A stretch of 64,000 bases of DNA, from assembly GCF_048323675.1 (NCBI RefSeq), contig NZ_JBLWFK010000002.1, positions 434,001 through 498,000 of the forward strand. The letters run 5' to 3'. The DNA is from Mangrovimicrobium sp048323675. GTDB taxonomy: Bacteria > Pseudomonadota > Gammaproteobacteria > Pseudomonadales > Halieaceae. Under the pieces are notes generated by a model. It made no database searches, was not told the DNA's origin, and was given only the letters and a program-made list of their open reading frames with translations. This document shows, one piece after another, positions 1-8,601 of the stretch. Made by a program: the position numbers and the translations under genes. The number at the start of each line of letters is the position of its first letter. The stretch's first letter is position 1.

Positions 1-1
1 C

Positions 2-940
2 AAGTCGGCCACCGCGGTGAAAGACGAGGATTTCGTCGAGCACCTGCTGATCGCCAGCACCCACGCCACCATCCTGTGCTTCTCCAACCTCGGCAAGGTC
101 TACTGGCTGAAGGTTTACCAGATACCCCTGGCCGGGCGTGGTTCCCGCGGGCGCCCCATGGTCAACCTGCTACCCCTGGAAGAGGGCGAGCGGGTGACCT
201 CCATCCTGCCGGTGGAGGAATACACCGAGGGCTACTACATCTTTATGGCCACCGCCGGCGGCACGGTGAAGAAAACCGCGTTGACCGACTTTTCCCGCCA
301 GCGCAGCGTGGGCCTGCGCGCCCTGGAGCTGGACGAGGGCGACGTACTGGTGGGCACCGCCATCACCAAGGGCAGCGACGATGTCATGCTGTTCTCCAGC
401 GAGGGCAAGGCGGTGCGTTTCGGTGAGGGCGAGGTCCGCGCCATGGGCCGCACCGCCCGCGGCGTGCGCGGCATCCGCCTCAGTGAAGGCCACCAGATGA
501 TCTCCCTGATCGTGCCCCGCGAGGGCGGGCGCATTCTCACCGTGTCCGAGAACGGCTACGGCAAGCGCACCGAGGTCAGCGATTTCCCCACCAAGGGTCG
601 CGGCATCATGGGCGTGATCGCCATGCAGACCTCCGAGCGCAACGGCCAGCTGGTCGGCGCCGTGCAGGTCTTCGACGGCGACGAGCTGATGCTGATCTCC
701 AACCAGGGCACCCTGGTGCGCACCCGCTCCGACGAGGTGTCGGTGCTCAGCCGCAACACCCAGGGTGTACGGGTCATCCGCACCCGAGAGGGCGAACGCC
801 TGGTGAGCGTCGAGCGCATCGACGAGCCCGAGGACGACAACCTGCCGGAGGCGCTCGCGCCCGAGGAAACAACCGCAAGCGACGACAACAATACCGGCGT
901 GCAGGACGCCGCCGGCGAAACCGAGGATTCAGCAGAATGA
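2..940 (+). CDS. gyrA: DNA gyrase subunit A, C-terminal part (5' end outside window)
   Basis: GyrA with GyrB introduces negative supercoils into DNA. Only the C-terminal domain is visible; the reading frame is open from base 2 with no start codon, so the gene is cut by the window edge, not broken. About 312 residues show the repeated blades of the GyrA beta-pinwheel that wraps DNA, for example GKVYWLKVYQIP, SEGKAVRFGEGEVR, ENGYGKRTEVSDF and NQGTLVRTRSDEV. The last 30 or so residues form an acidic, low-complexity tail, as in many gammaproteobacterial GyrAs. The TGA stop overlaps the serC ATG (ATGA), so the two are probably co-translated. gyrA directly before serC-pheA is a known gammaproteobacterial order. 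Confidence 0.97.
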   Translation, partial: KSATAVKDEDFVEHLLIASTHATILCFSNLGKVYWLKVYQIPLAGRGSRGRPMVNLLPLEEGERVTSILPVEEYTEGYYIFMATAGGTVKKTALTDFSRQRSVGLRALELDEGDVLVGTAITKGSDDVMLFSSEGKAVRFGEGEVRAMGRTARGVRGIRLSEGHQMISLIVPREGGRILTVSENGYGKRTEVSDFPTKGRGIMGVIAMQTSERNGQLVGAVQVFDGDELMLISNQGTLVRTRSDEVSVLSRNTQGVRVIRTREGERLVSVERIDEPEDDNLPEALAPEETTASDDNNTGVQDAAGETEDSAE

Positions 941-2016
941 CCCGTTGTTATAACTTCTGTGCCGGACCGGCTGCCCTGCCGGAGTCTGTACTGGAACAGG
1001 CGCGCGACGAGATGATCGACTGGCACGGCAAGGGCCTGTCGGTCATGGAAATGAGCCATCGCAGCCCCGAAGTGGTCGGTATTTTTGAGACCGCAGAGGC
1101 CACGCTGCGCGAGTTGCTCGGGATCAGCGATGACTACGCGGTGCTCTTCCTGCAGGGCGGCGCCAGCACCCAGTTTTCCGCCGTGCCGCTGAACCTGCTG
1201 GGCGAGGGCGGCAGTGCCGATTACGTGAACACAGGGCAGTGGTCGAAAAAAGCCATCGCCGAAGGCAAGCGCTTCGGCAAGGTAAACGTTGCCGCCAGCT
1301 CCGAGGACACCAACTTTTCCACCATTCCGCCGCAGGACACCTGGCAGCTGGGCAGCGATGCGGCCTATCTTCACTACACGCCCAACGAGACTATCGGCGG
1401 CGTCGAGTACTTCTGGACGCCGGAGGTAAGCGCACCGCTGGTGGCGGACATGTCGTCGACCATCCTCTCGCGCCCCCTGGACGTGTCGAAATTCGGCGTG
1501 ATTTACGCCGGCGCGCAGAAAAATATCGGACCCGCCGGCCTGACCCTGGTCATCGTGCGCCGCGACCTGCTCGGTCGCACCAGCGGGTCCTGTCCCGCGA
1601 TGCTGGACTGGAAGATCGCCGCCGACAACGAATCCATGTACAACACCCCGCCGACCTACGCAGTGTACCTGGCAGGCCTGGTATTCGAGTGGCTGAAGGC
1701 CCGCGGTGGCCTCGCCGCCATGGAAACCGTCAACCGGCGCAAGGCGGAGAAACTCTACGGCTATATCGACGCCTCCGGGTTTTACGCGAACCCCGTGGAA
1801 GTGCCCAGCCGTTCCCTGATGAACGTGCCGTTCACCCTGGCCGACGAAGCCCTGGACAAGGCCTTCCTCGCCGGCGCCGACGAGGCCGGACTGCTCAACC
1901 TGAAGGGCCACCGCTCGGTGGGCGGCATGCGTGCCAGCCTCTACAACGCGGTCCCCGAGGCCGCCGTCGACGCGCTGATCGACTATATGCGCGACTTCGA
2001 GGCGCGCAACGGGTAA
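937..2016 (+). CDS. serC: phosphoserine aminotransferase
   Basis: PLP-dependent class V aminotransferase converting 3-phosphohydroxypyruvate and glutamate to phosphoserine and 2-oxoglutarate; the family also acts on 3-hydroxy-4-phosphohydroxy-2-oxobutanoate in pyridoxal phosphate synthesis. The 359 residues match the usual length of about 360. The N-terminus (YNFCAGPAALPE) and the phosphate-binding GGASTQF are standard. The Schiff-base lysine is K195 in AGAQKNIGPAG. C-terminal GHRSVGGMRASLYN is the family signature. The ATG overlaps the gyrA stop by four bases, and pheA starts three bases after the stop, so the genes are likely translationally coupled. Confidence 0.97.
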   Translation: MTRCYNFCAGPAALPESVLEQARDEMIDWHGKGLSVMEMSHRSPEVVGIFETAEATLRELLGISDDYAVLFLQGGASTQFSAVPLNLLGEGGSADYVNTGQWSKKAIAEGKRFGKVNVAASSEDTNFSTIPPQDTWQLGSDAAYLHYTPNETIGGVEYFWTPEVSAPLVADMSSTILSRPLDVSKFGVIYAGAQKNIGPAGLTLVIVRRDLLGRTSGSCPAMLDWKIAADNESMYNTPPTYAVYLAGLVFEWLKARGGLAAMETVNRRKAEKLYGYIDASGFYANPVEVPSRSLMNVPFTLADEALDKAFLAGADEAGLLNLKGHRSVGGMRASLYNAVPEAAVDALIDYMRDFEARNG

Positions 2017-2019
2017 GTC

Positions 2020-3147
2020 ATGGCCGACGGGAAAGACATCAGGACACTGGATGAAGTCCGGGTCGACATCGACAGCATCGACAGCCAGATCCAGGAGCTG
2101 ATCAGCCGCCGCGCGGAATGCGCGCAGCGCGTGGCGGAAATCAAGCTGGCGGAAGTCAATGCCGCCGGGGAGGGCGCTGCCGGCGATACCGAGGTGGTTT
2201 ACTACCGGCCGGAGCGCGAGGCCCAGGTGTTGCGCAAGATCATCGAGCGCAACCGCGGCCCGCTGGGCGGGGAAACCGTCGCCTATATCTTCCGCGAGAT
2301 CATGTCTGCCTGCCTGGCCCTGGAAAAGCCCCTGCAGGTCGCCTATCTCGGGCCGGAGGGCACCTTCACCCAGGCCGCTGCGACCAAGCACTTCGGCCAC
2401 GCGGCGGTGTGCGTGCCCCAGGCCACCATCGATACCGTGTTCGCCCAGGTGGAATCCGGCGAGTGCAATTACGGCGTGGTGCCGGTGGAGAACTCCACCG
2501 AGGGCATGGTCAGCCACACCCTCGACAATTTCATGGACTCGCCGCTGAAAATCTCCGGCGAGGTAGAACTGGCCATCGCCCACCATCTGCTCGCGGCCAG
2601 CCACACCCCGCGGGAAAAGATCACCCGTATCTGCGCCCACCAGCAGGCCCTGGCCCAGTGCCGCAACTGGCTGGACCGCCACTGGCCGGATGTCGAGCGG
2701 CAGGCGGTAAGCAGCAACGGTGAAGCGGCCAGGCTGGCGGCCCAAACCCCCGGTATCGCCGCGATCGCCGGCGAGACCGCGGCCGAGCTCTACGGTCTGG
2801 AGAAGCTTGCCGAGCACGTCGAGGATTGCGCCGACAATACCACGCGCTTCCTGATCATCGGCCGCGAGGAAGTGCCGCCCTCGGGCCGGGACAAGACCTC
2901 GATCATCGTCTCCAGCCGCAACAAGCCCGGCGCGCTCTACCAGTTGCTGGACCCCTTCCGCAAGGCCGGGGTCAGCCTGACCCGGATCGACACCCGGCCT
3001 TCGCGCACGGAAAAGTGGGCCTACGTCTTCTTCATCGAGTTCGAAGGCCACCTGCAGGACGCCAATATCGCCGCCATCATCAACGAACTGGAAGAGCAGT
3101 CGATCCTGCTCAAACCCCTGGGTTCCTATCCCCGGGCCGTACTGTAG
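2020..3147 (+). CDS. pheA: bifunctional chorismate mutase / prephenate dehydratase
   Basis: P-protein of phenylalanine synthesis: chorismate to prephenate to phenylpyruvate. The 375 residues show three domains in order. An AroQ-type chorismate mutase occupies about 8-95 (DEVRVDIDSIDSQIQELI). Prephenate dehydratase occupies about 105-285 (YLGPEGTFTQAA, VPVENSTEGMV, and the catalytic TRF in CADNTTRF). A C-terminal ACT domain at about 297-370 (NKPGALYQLLDPF, DTRPSR) is the expected site of phenylalanine feedback. The ATG lies three bases after serC. In Pseudomonas a hisC gene follows pheA; here tyrA follows directly after 11 bases. Confidence 0.97.
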   Translation: MADGKDIRTLDEVRVDIDSIDSQIQELISRRAECAQRVAEIKLAEVNAAGEGAAGDTEVVYYRPEREAQVLRKIIERNRGPLGGETVAYIFREIMSACLALEKPLQVAYLGPEGTFTQAAATKHFGHAAVCVPQATIDTVFAQVESGECNYGVVPVENSTEGMVSHTLDNFMDSPLKISGEVELAIAHHLLAASHTPREKITRICAHQQALAQCRNWLDRHWPDVERQAVSSNGEAARLAAQTPGIAAIAGETAAELYGLEKLAEHVEDCADNTTRFLIIGREEVPPSGRDKTSIIVSSRNKPGALYQLLDPFRKAGVSLTRIDTRPSRTEKWAYVFFIEFEGHLQDANIAAIINELEEQSILLKPLGSYPRAVL

Positions 3148-3158
3148 GCGTGCCGGGG

Positions 3159-4067
3159 ATGAGTTACCGCGTCGATACCGTCGCTATCGCCGGGCTGGGG
3201 TTGATTGGCGGCTCCCTTGCCGCGGCACTGCGCGCAAGCGGCTTTGCCCGCCGGGTCATTGGCTGGGGACACCGCGAGCAGTCCCTGCAGCGCGGAATCG
3301 AACTTGGCGTGATCGACGAATACACGCTGGACCTCGACGCAGCGCTGTCCCAATCCGACATCCTGGTCCTGTGCACCCCGACACTGGTCGCCTCGCAACT
3401 GCTGCGCGAAATCTTGCGCAGGCCCCTCGGCGATACCATTATTACCGATGCCGCGAGTGTGAAGGGCGACCTGTACCGCGCCGCGCTGGAAACCTGCAAT
3501 GGGCAGTTCCCGCCGCGCCTGGTGCTCGGTCACCCGATCGCCGGTTCCGAGCAGAGCGGGGTCGAGGCGGCGCGCGCCGACCTCTACCGCAACCACCGGG
3601 TGATCCTGACACCCGTGGCGGGCAACGATGCCGGTGCCGTGGCCCAGGTGCGCGACATGTGGGCGGCAACCGGCGCCGAGGTAGTCGATATGGAAGTCGA
3701 GCGCCACGACGCCGTGCTGGCCGCCACCAGCCACCTGCCCCACGTACTCGCCTATGCGCTGGTGGACGCTCTTGCCCAGTCCGACGCCAGTGAGGCGATT
3801 TTCCGCTTCGCCGCCGGGGGCTTCCGGGACTTTACCCGGATCGCGTCCTCGGACCCGGTGATGTGGCGCGACATCGCACTGGCCAACCGGGAGGCCCTGC
3901 TGGCGTCCATCGACATGTTCAGCGAACACCTGGGCAGTCTGCGCAAGGCCGTCGAGGACAGTGACGCGGACACGCTCGAAGCGACCTTCCGCCGCGCCAA
4001 GTCCGCCCGCGACGGATTCGCGGCCCTGCTGGCAGAGCGGGGCCTGTCCCGGGGCGACAAAGACTAG
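3159..4067 (+). CDS. tyrA: prephenate/arogenate (cyclohexadienyl) dehydrogenase
   Basis: NAD(P)-dependent oxidative decarboxylation of prephenate (or arogenate) toward tyrosine. I take the ATG at 3159, 11 bases after the pheA stop, because the dinucleotide fold begins at once (VAIAGLGLIGGSLAAAL); the frame is open further upstream only as a shadow of pheA. The 302 residues are typical of the monofunctional enzyme. GHPIAGSEQSG carries the catalytic histidine region, and SHLPHVLAYAL plus FRFAAGGFRDFTRIA are TyrA signatures. In pseudomonads tyrA is fused to aroA; here the genes are separate with a 74-base gap that contains a GC-rich hairpin. Confidence 0.94.
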   Translation: MSYRVDTVAIAGLGLIGGSLAAALRASGFARRVIGWGHREQSLQRGIELGVIDEYTLDLDAALSQSDILVLCTPTLVASQLLREILRRPLGDTIITDAASVKGDLYRAALETCNGQFPPRLVLGHPIAGSEQSGVEAARADLYRNHRVILTPVAGNDAGAVAQVRDMWAATGAEVVDMEVERHDAVLAATSHLPHVLAYALVDALAQSDASEAIFRFAAGGFRDFTRIASSDPVMWRDIALANREALLASIDMFSEHLGSLRKAVEDSDADTLEATFRRAKSARDGFAALLAERGLSRGDKD

Positions 4068-4071
4068 TACG

Positions 4072-4095
4072 CGCTCCCGTTCCCGCCCGGGAGCG
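4072..4095 (+). other. GC-rich hairpin between tyrA and aroA
   Basis: Perfect 8-base inverted repeat, CGCTCCCG (4072-4079) and CGGGAGCG (4088-4095), with an 8-base loop. It starts four bases after the tyrA stop. No T-run follows, so it is not a standard intrinsic terminator. It could protect the upstream mRNA, mark a processing site, or modestly reduce read-through into aroA. Its function is inference; the stem is directly visible. Confidence 0.45.
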
Positions 4096-4141
4096 GCGGT
4101 GAAGACAACATACAAACAGATCCCTGCCAGAGAGTTAGCAT

Positions 4142-5452
4142 ATGGAATTCAGGTTATCCCCCGGGGGAAGCATCAACGGTGAAGCACGGGTTCCGGGCGA
4201 CAAGTCGATGTCGCACCGCTCAATCATGCTCGGCGCGCTGGCCGAGGGTACCAGCCGGGTTACCGGTTTCCTCGAGGGCGAGGATGCGCTGGCGACCCTC
4301 GCCGCATTCCGCGCCATGGGTGTCGATATCCAGCGCCACGGCGCCGGTGAAGTGGTGGTCAACGGTGTCGGCCTGCACGGCCTGAAAGCGCCGGCCCAGC
4401 CCCTCGACCTCGGCAATGCGGGCACCGGCATGCGGCTGATGGCGGGCCTGCTGGCGGGCCAGCCCTTCGACAGCACCCTGACCGGCGACGCGTCCCTCTG
4501 CTCCCGCCCCATGGGCAGGGTGATCACCCCCCTGGAACTGATGGGCGCACACATCGAATCCAGCGAGGGCGGTCGTCCTCCCCTGCATATCAGCGGTGGT
4601 CGCCGGCTGCAGGGCATCCACTACGACCTGCCCATGGCCAGCGCACAGGTCAAATCCTGTGTGCTGCTGGCAGGACTGTACGCCGAGGGGCGCACCTCGG
4701 TCACCGAGCCTGCACCTACCCGCGACCATACCGAGCGCATGCTGCGCGGCTTTGGCTACGAAGTCCTGAGGGAGGGTGAGGTCATCAGCCTCGAAGGCGG
4801 CGGCACCCTCAAGGCCTGTAACATCGATGTGCCGGGCGACATTTCTTCCGCTGCATTTTTCCTGGTGGCGGCGAGTATCGCACCCGGCTCCGATGTGCTG
4901 CTCAACCACGTCGGCATCAACCCTACCAGGGTCGGGGTGATCAACATTCTCCAGGCCATGGGGGCCGACATTACCCTGAAAAACCAGCGTGAAGTCGGCG
5001 GCGAACCGGTGGCGGATATCCACGTGCGCCACGCCCCGCTGCACGGTATCGAGATACCCGAGGACCAGGTGCCGCTGGCGATCGACGAATTTCCGGCCCT
5101 GTTCATTGCCGCGGCCTGCGCCGAGGGGCGCACCGTGCTGCGCGGCGCCGAGGAACTGCGGGTCAAGGAGAGCGACCGCATTGCCGCCATGGCCGAGGGC
5201 CTGACCACGCTGGGTATCACCAACGAGGTCCTCGAGGACGGTATCGTGATCGACGGCGGAACCCTCGGCGGGGGCAAGATCCGCACCTTCATGGATCACC
5301 GCATCGCCATGGCGTTTGCCATCGCGGCCCTGCGAGCGCAGGAGGAAATCCTGGTGCTCGATTGCGACCACGTCGCCACCTCCTTTCCCGGTTTCGACGC
5401 GCTGGCGCGCGGCCTCGGCCTGCAGATCACCGTGCAGCGGGAAGAGGCATGA
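4142..5452 (+). CDS. aroA: 3-phosphoshikimate 1-carboxyvinyltransferase (EPSP synthase)
   Basis: Transfers enolpyruvyl from PEP to shikimate-3-phosphate in the shikimate pathway. The 436 residues fit the family. Visible signatures are the N-terminal shikimate-phosphate site GDKSMSHRSIMLGALAEG, the PEP-site loop LGNAGTGMRLMAGLL, the SRPMGRVI segment, the DEFPALFIAAACAEG segment with catalytic Asp, and the C-terminal KESDRI and DHRIAMAFAI motifs. The ATG at 4142 follows a purine-rich AGAGAG. The TGA stop overlaps the cmk ATG in an ATGA, as in other gammaproteobacterial aroA-cmk pairs. Confidence 0.97.
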   Translation: MEFRLSPGGSINGEARVPGDKSMSHRSIMLGALAEGTSRVTGFLEGEDALATLAAFRAMGVDIQRHGAGEVVVNGVGLHGLKAPAQPLDLGNAGTGMRLMAGLLAGQPFDSTLTGDASLCSRPMGRVITPLELMGAHIESSEGGRPPLHISGGRRLQGIHYDLPMASAQVKSCVLLAGLYAEGRTSVTEPAPTRDHTERMLRGFGYEVLREGEVISLEGGGTLKACNIDVPGDISSAAFFLVAASIAPGSDVLLNHVGINPTRVGVINILQAMGADITLKNQREVGGEPVADIHVRHAPLHGIEIPEDQVPLAIDEFPALFIAAACAEGRTVLRGAEELRVKESDRIAAMAEGLTTLGITNEVLEDGIVIDGGTLGGGKIRTFMDHRIAMAFAIAALRAQEEILVLDCDHVATSFPGFDALARGLGLQITVQREEA

Positions 5453-6135
5453 TCCCGGCGCCGGTCATCACCGTCGACGGGCCCAGCGGAGCCGGCAAGG
5501 GCACCATCAGTCACCTGCTGGCGGAGCGCCTCGGCTGGCACCTGCTGGACAGTGGGGCGCTGTACCGGGTGACCGGCCAGGCCTGCCTGATCGAAGGCGT
5601 GAGCTGGGATGACCACCCGGCGGTCACCGAGATCGCCCGGCATCTCGACGTGCGCTTCACCGTGGATGCGCGGGGGGAGGTCCGGGTAGCTTATAAAGGC
5701 ACCGATGTCTCCGCTGCGATACGCACGGAGGAGGGTGGTCGCGGGGCGTCCACCGTGGCCGCCATACCCAGCGTGCGCGACGCCCTGCTGGCGCGCCAGC
5801 GCGATTTCCGCCAGCCCCCGGGCCTGGTCGCCGACGGCCGCGACATGGGCACCGTGGTGTTCCCGCAGGCCGAGCTCAAGTTCTTTCTCACCGCGAGCGC
5901 CGCAGAGCGTGCGGAGCGTCGATATAAGCAGTTGATTTCAAAGGGTGAAAGTGTTACTCTCGCGCGCCTTCTGCAAGACATTGAGGAGCGTGACCAACGG
6001 GATTCCACCCGCGCAGTTTCCCCCCTTGTTCCGGCAGAGGATGCCATCGTCATCGACAGCACGGCCACGCCCATCGAAAGGGTTTTCGAAGCGGTCATGC
6101 AAGCGGTGACAGATCGCGGACTTGCCTCGAAGTAA
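5449..6135 (+). CDS. cmk: cytidylate kinase
   Basis: Phosphorylates CMP and dCMP to the diphosphates. I start at the ATG at 5449, which overlaps the aroA stop, giving 228 residues, the usual length. The P-loop GPSGAGKGT is at residues 11-19. LLDSGALYR is the CMP-binding segment, DGRDMGTVVFPQAELKFFLTA is characteristic, and the lid region RYKQL...RLLQDIEERDQRDS follows. In E. coli, promoters for rpsA lie inside or just after cmk; a possible internal promoter is listed separately. Confidence 0.96.
   Translation: MIPAPVITVDGPSGAGKGTISHLLAERLGWHLLDSGALYRVTGQACLIEGVSWDDHPAVTEIARHLDVRFTVDARGEVRVAYKGTDVSAAIRTEEGGRGASTVAAIPSVRDALLARQRDFRQPPGLVADGRDMGTVVFPQAELKFFLTASAAERAERRYKQLISKGESVTLARLLQDIEERDQRDSTRAVSPLVPAEDAIVIDSTATPIERVFEAVMQAVTDRGLASK
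5932..5960 (+). promoter_or_regulatory. possible sigma70 promoter inside cmk (for rpsA)
   Basis: TTGATT (5932-5937), a 17-base spacer, and an extended -10 made of TG, one base, then TACTCT (5955-5960). The stretch is clearly less GC-rich than the surrounding coding sequence. In E. coli rpsA promoters lie upstream in the cmk region, which makes the position plausible. The -10 matches the consensus at only three of six positions, so this is a weak prediction by eye. Confidence 0.25.
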
Positions 6136-6274
6136 TCCCCGCAAGTTCCTGATTTTAATGGCAAATACATCGCCGAAATAGCCGACACCAGCCAGGGCTA
6201 TCGACGCGGTGGACCATGAACGAACCCCGTTCCCGGCTGGGGGCACGGATGAACTACTCTACAGGTAATGTGTA

Positions 6275-7948
6275 ATGAGCGAATCTTTCGCCGAACTCTT
6301 TGAAGAAAGCCTCAAGACCGTCGACATGCAGCCCGGTGCCATCGTAACCGGCGTGATCATCGACATCGACAGTGACTGGGTTACCGTTCACGCGGGTCTC
6401 AAGTCCGAAGGCGTTATCCCCCGTTCCCAGTTCATCGATGCCAACGGCGACTGCAAGCTGAGCATCGGTGACGAAGTACAGGTAGCCCTGGAGTCCGTAG
6501 AAGACGGCTTCGGTGAGACCCGCCTGTCCCGCGAGAAGGCCAAGCGCGCCGAAGCGTGGAAGGAACTGGAAGCCGCTTACGAAGCGGACGAAGTGGTCAA
6601 GGGCATGATCAACGGCAAAGTCAAAGGTGGCTTTACCGTCGACCTGAACTCCATCCGTGCGTTCCTGCCCGGCTCCCTGGTGGATGTGCGCCCGGTGCGC
6701 GAAACCACCCACCTGGAAGGCAAGGACCTCGAATTCAAGGTCATCAAGCTGGACCAGAAGCGCAACAACGTGGTCGTCTCCCGCCGCGCGGTGATGGAAG
6801 CCGCCAACAGCGAGGAGCGCGAAGCGCTGCTGGAAACCCTGCAGGAAGGCATGACCGTCAAGGGCATCGTCAAGAACCTCACCGACTACGGCGCCTTCGT
6901 CGACCTCGGTGGCGTGGACGGCTTGCTGCACATTACCGACATGGCCTGGAAGCGTATCAAGCATCCTTCCGAGATCGTCGAAGTCGGCCAGGAAATCGAC
7001 GTCAAGATCCTCAAGTTCGACCGCGAGCGCAACCGGGTTTCCCTGGGCCTCAAGCAGCTGGGCGAGGATCCCTGGGTGGAAATCACCCGTCGCTACCCGG
7101 AAGGCAGCCGCGTTGCCGCGCGTATCACCAACCTCACCGACTACGGCTGCTTCGCGGAGCTGGAAGAGGGTGTGGAAGGCCTGGTACACGTTTCCGAAAT
7201 GGACTGGACCAACAAGAACGTCCACCCCTCCAAGATCGTCCAGCTGGGCGACGAGGTGGAAGTCATGGTCCTGGACATCGACGAAGAGCGTCGCCGTATC
7301 TCCCTGGGCATCAAGCAGTGCCAGCAGAACCCGTGGGACGCCTTCGCTTCCCAGTTCGCCAAGGGCGACAAGGTTTCCGGTGCGATCAAGTCGATCACCG
7401 ACTTCGGTATCTTCATCGGCCTGGAAGGCAACATCGACGGCCTGGTTCACCTGTCCGACATCAGCTGGAACGAAGCTGGCGAGGAAGCGGTGCGCAATTA
7501 CAAGAAGGGCGATGAAATCGAGACGGTTATCCTCTCCATCGACCCCGAGCGCGAGCGCATCTCCCTGGGCATCAAGCAGTTGGAAGACGACCCCTTCGGC
7601 AACTACGTATCCACCAACGACCGCGGCGCGATCGTGACAGGTGAAGTCGTGGAAGTGGACGCCAAGGCGGTTATCGTCAAGCTGGCCGACGAAGTCGAGG
7701 GCGTACTGAAAGCCTCCGACATCTCCCGCGACCGCGTGGAAGACGCCCGCAACAGCTACAAGGTCGGCGACACCGTGGAAGCCAAGATCATCTCCGTGGA
7801 TCGCAAGAACCGCAGCGTTGGTCTGTCAGTGAAAGCCAAGGACTACGAAGACGAGCAGGAAGCTGTGAAGTCTCTGAAAGACCAGGACGAAGCTGCTTCT
7901 CCGGGCACCATCGGTGACCTGATCAAGGCGCAGATGGGCGAGAAGTAA
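6275..7948 (+). CDS. rpsA: 30S ribosomal protein S1
   Basis: Largest ribosomal protein; binds mRNA on the 30S platform and helps load leadered messages. The 557 residues equal the E. coli length. Six S1 (OB-fold) repeats are visible, with repeated motifs such as GAIVTGVIIDIDSDWVTVHA, LTDYGAFVDLGGVDGLLHI, LTDYGCFAELEEGVEGLVHV, ITDFGIFIGLEGNIDGLVHL and, in a divergent last repeat, GEVVEVDAKAVIVKLADEVEG. The first two repeats, which dock on S2, are the most diverged, as in other S1 proteins. A 139-base leader separates it from cmk; S1 is known to repress its own translation through its leader. A strong terminator follows. Confidence 0.98.
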   Translation: MSESFAELFEESLKTVDMQPGAIVTGVIIDIDSDWVTVHAGLKSEGVIPRSQFIDANGDCKLSIGDEVQVALESVEDGFGETRLSREKAKRAEAWKELEAAYEADEVVKGMINGKVKGGFTVDLNSIRAFLPGSLVDVRPVRETTHLEGKDLEFKVIKLDQKRNNVVVSRRAVMEAANSEEREALLETLQEGMTVKGIVKNLTDYGAFVDLGGVDGLLHITDMAWKRIKHPSEIVEVGQEIDVKILKFDRERNRVSLGLKQLGEDPWVEITRRYPEGSRVAARITNLTDYGCFAELEEGVEGLVHVSEMDWTNKNVHPSKIVQLGDEVEVMVLDIDEERRRISLGIKQCQQNPWDAFASQFAKGDKVSGAIKSITDFGIFIGLEGNIDGLVHLSDISWNEAGEEAVRNYKKGDEIETVILSIDPERERISLGIKQLEDDPFGNYVSTNDRGAIVTGEVVEVDAKAVIVKLADEVEGVLKASDISRDRVEDARNSYKVGDTVEAKIISVDRKNRSVGLSVKAKDYEDEQEAVKSLKDQDEAASPGTIGDLIKAQMGEK

Positions 7949-7968
7949 TCGCCCCCTGTAGCCAGTGG

Positions 7969-7997
7969 AAAAGGCCCGCCTCGGCGGGCCTTTTTTA
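7969..7997 (+). terminator. intrinsic terminator after rpsA
   Basis: Inverted repeat AAAAGGCCCGCC (7969-7980) and GGCGGGCCTTTT (7983-7994) followed by more T and A. Stem GC content and the T-run give a textbook Rho-independent terminator 20 bases after the rpsA stop. It should insulate rpsA from ihfB. Confidence 0.92.
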
Positions 7998-8141
7998 TTG
8001 CCGCAAGAAATGCTGCGGGCGCATGGCTGCGGCCTGCCGGGCGAGGCCGCTACTGCCTCCGGGCGCCGCTGGATCCTTCGGAGGCGGGTCCCAGGGCCGC
8101 CCGAGCACCCAGCCCTGAACTGTGTGCGATACGCCCAGTTA

Positions 8142-8171
8142 TTGACCAGTTTTTCCGTTATAAAATAATAA
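8142..8171 (+). promoter_or_regulatory. probable promoter for ihfB
   Basis: TTGACC at 8142-8147 is followed by the AT-rich run TTATAAAATAATAAC (8158-8172). A -10 at TAATAA (8166-8171) gives an 18-base spacer; the better-looking TAAAAT (8161-8166) would be spaced too closely. The AT-rich block stands out in GC-rich DNA and lies after the rpsA terminator and about 60 bases before the ihfB start. IHF genes are often autoregulated by IHF, but I do not identify a specific IHF site. Confidence 0.4.
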
Positions 8172-8232
8172 CTTGCGCGATTCGGTAAGTTGGGCAAAAA
8201 TAAGCTCTGGTGAAAAAACAATCGATAAGCCA

Positions 8233-8529
8233 ATGACAAAGAGCGAACTGATAGAGACCATTGCCGCCCGGCAGTCACAATTGTCGGCGAAGGACGTGGA
8301 ACTGGCGGTAAAAACCATCCTCGAACACATGGCGCAGGCACTTGCCAGCGGCGAGCGTATCGAGATTCGTGGCTTTGGCAGCTTCTCACTGCATTACCGG
8401 GAGCCCCGTCGCGGTCGCAATCCCAAGACCGGGGATGCCGTCCAGCTGAGCGGCAAGTTCGTGCCGCACTTCAAGCCGGGCAAAGAATTGCGCGAGCGTG
8501 TTAACATGGGCCTGCAGGCGGGGTTATAG
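8233..8529 (+). CDS. ihfB: integration host factor subunit beta
   Basis: Small DNA-bending protein that pairs with IHF-alpha and acts in recombination, replication and transcription. I choose the ATG at 8233 (MTKSELIETIA), giving 98 residues, the family length; the frame stays open upstream but that part is not IHF-like. RIEIRGFGSFSLHYREPRRG carries the beta-arm, and RNPKTGDAV with FKPGKELRERVN is the signature that intercalates and bends DNA. The rpsA-ihfB order is conserved in gammaproteobacteria. Confidence 0.96.
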   Translation: MTKSELIETIAARQSQLSAKDVELAVKTILEHMAQALASGERIEIRGFGSFSLHYREPRRGRNPKTGDAVQLSGKFVPHFKPGKELRERVNMGLQAGL

Positions 8530-8601
8530 TTTCCCCCGAGTGCCTGCGGCGGCCCGATGCGTTGATCGGGTTGCCATTAACGCCCGGCCCCGGATCACCC
8601 G

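Noticed and set aside
556..3051. 831-codon open frame on the minus strand
   Set aside because: It lies opposite gyrA, serC and pheA, which are unmistakable, and its low-complexity composition is typical of antisense frames in GC-rich DNA.
2826..3158. possible N-terminal extension of tyrA
   Set aside because: The extra residues are an out-of-frame reading of pheA; the NAD-binding fold starts right after the ATG at 3159.
4220..5371. 383-codon minus-strand frame
   Set aside because: Antisense shadow of aroA with no protein features.
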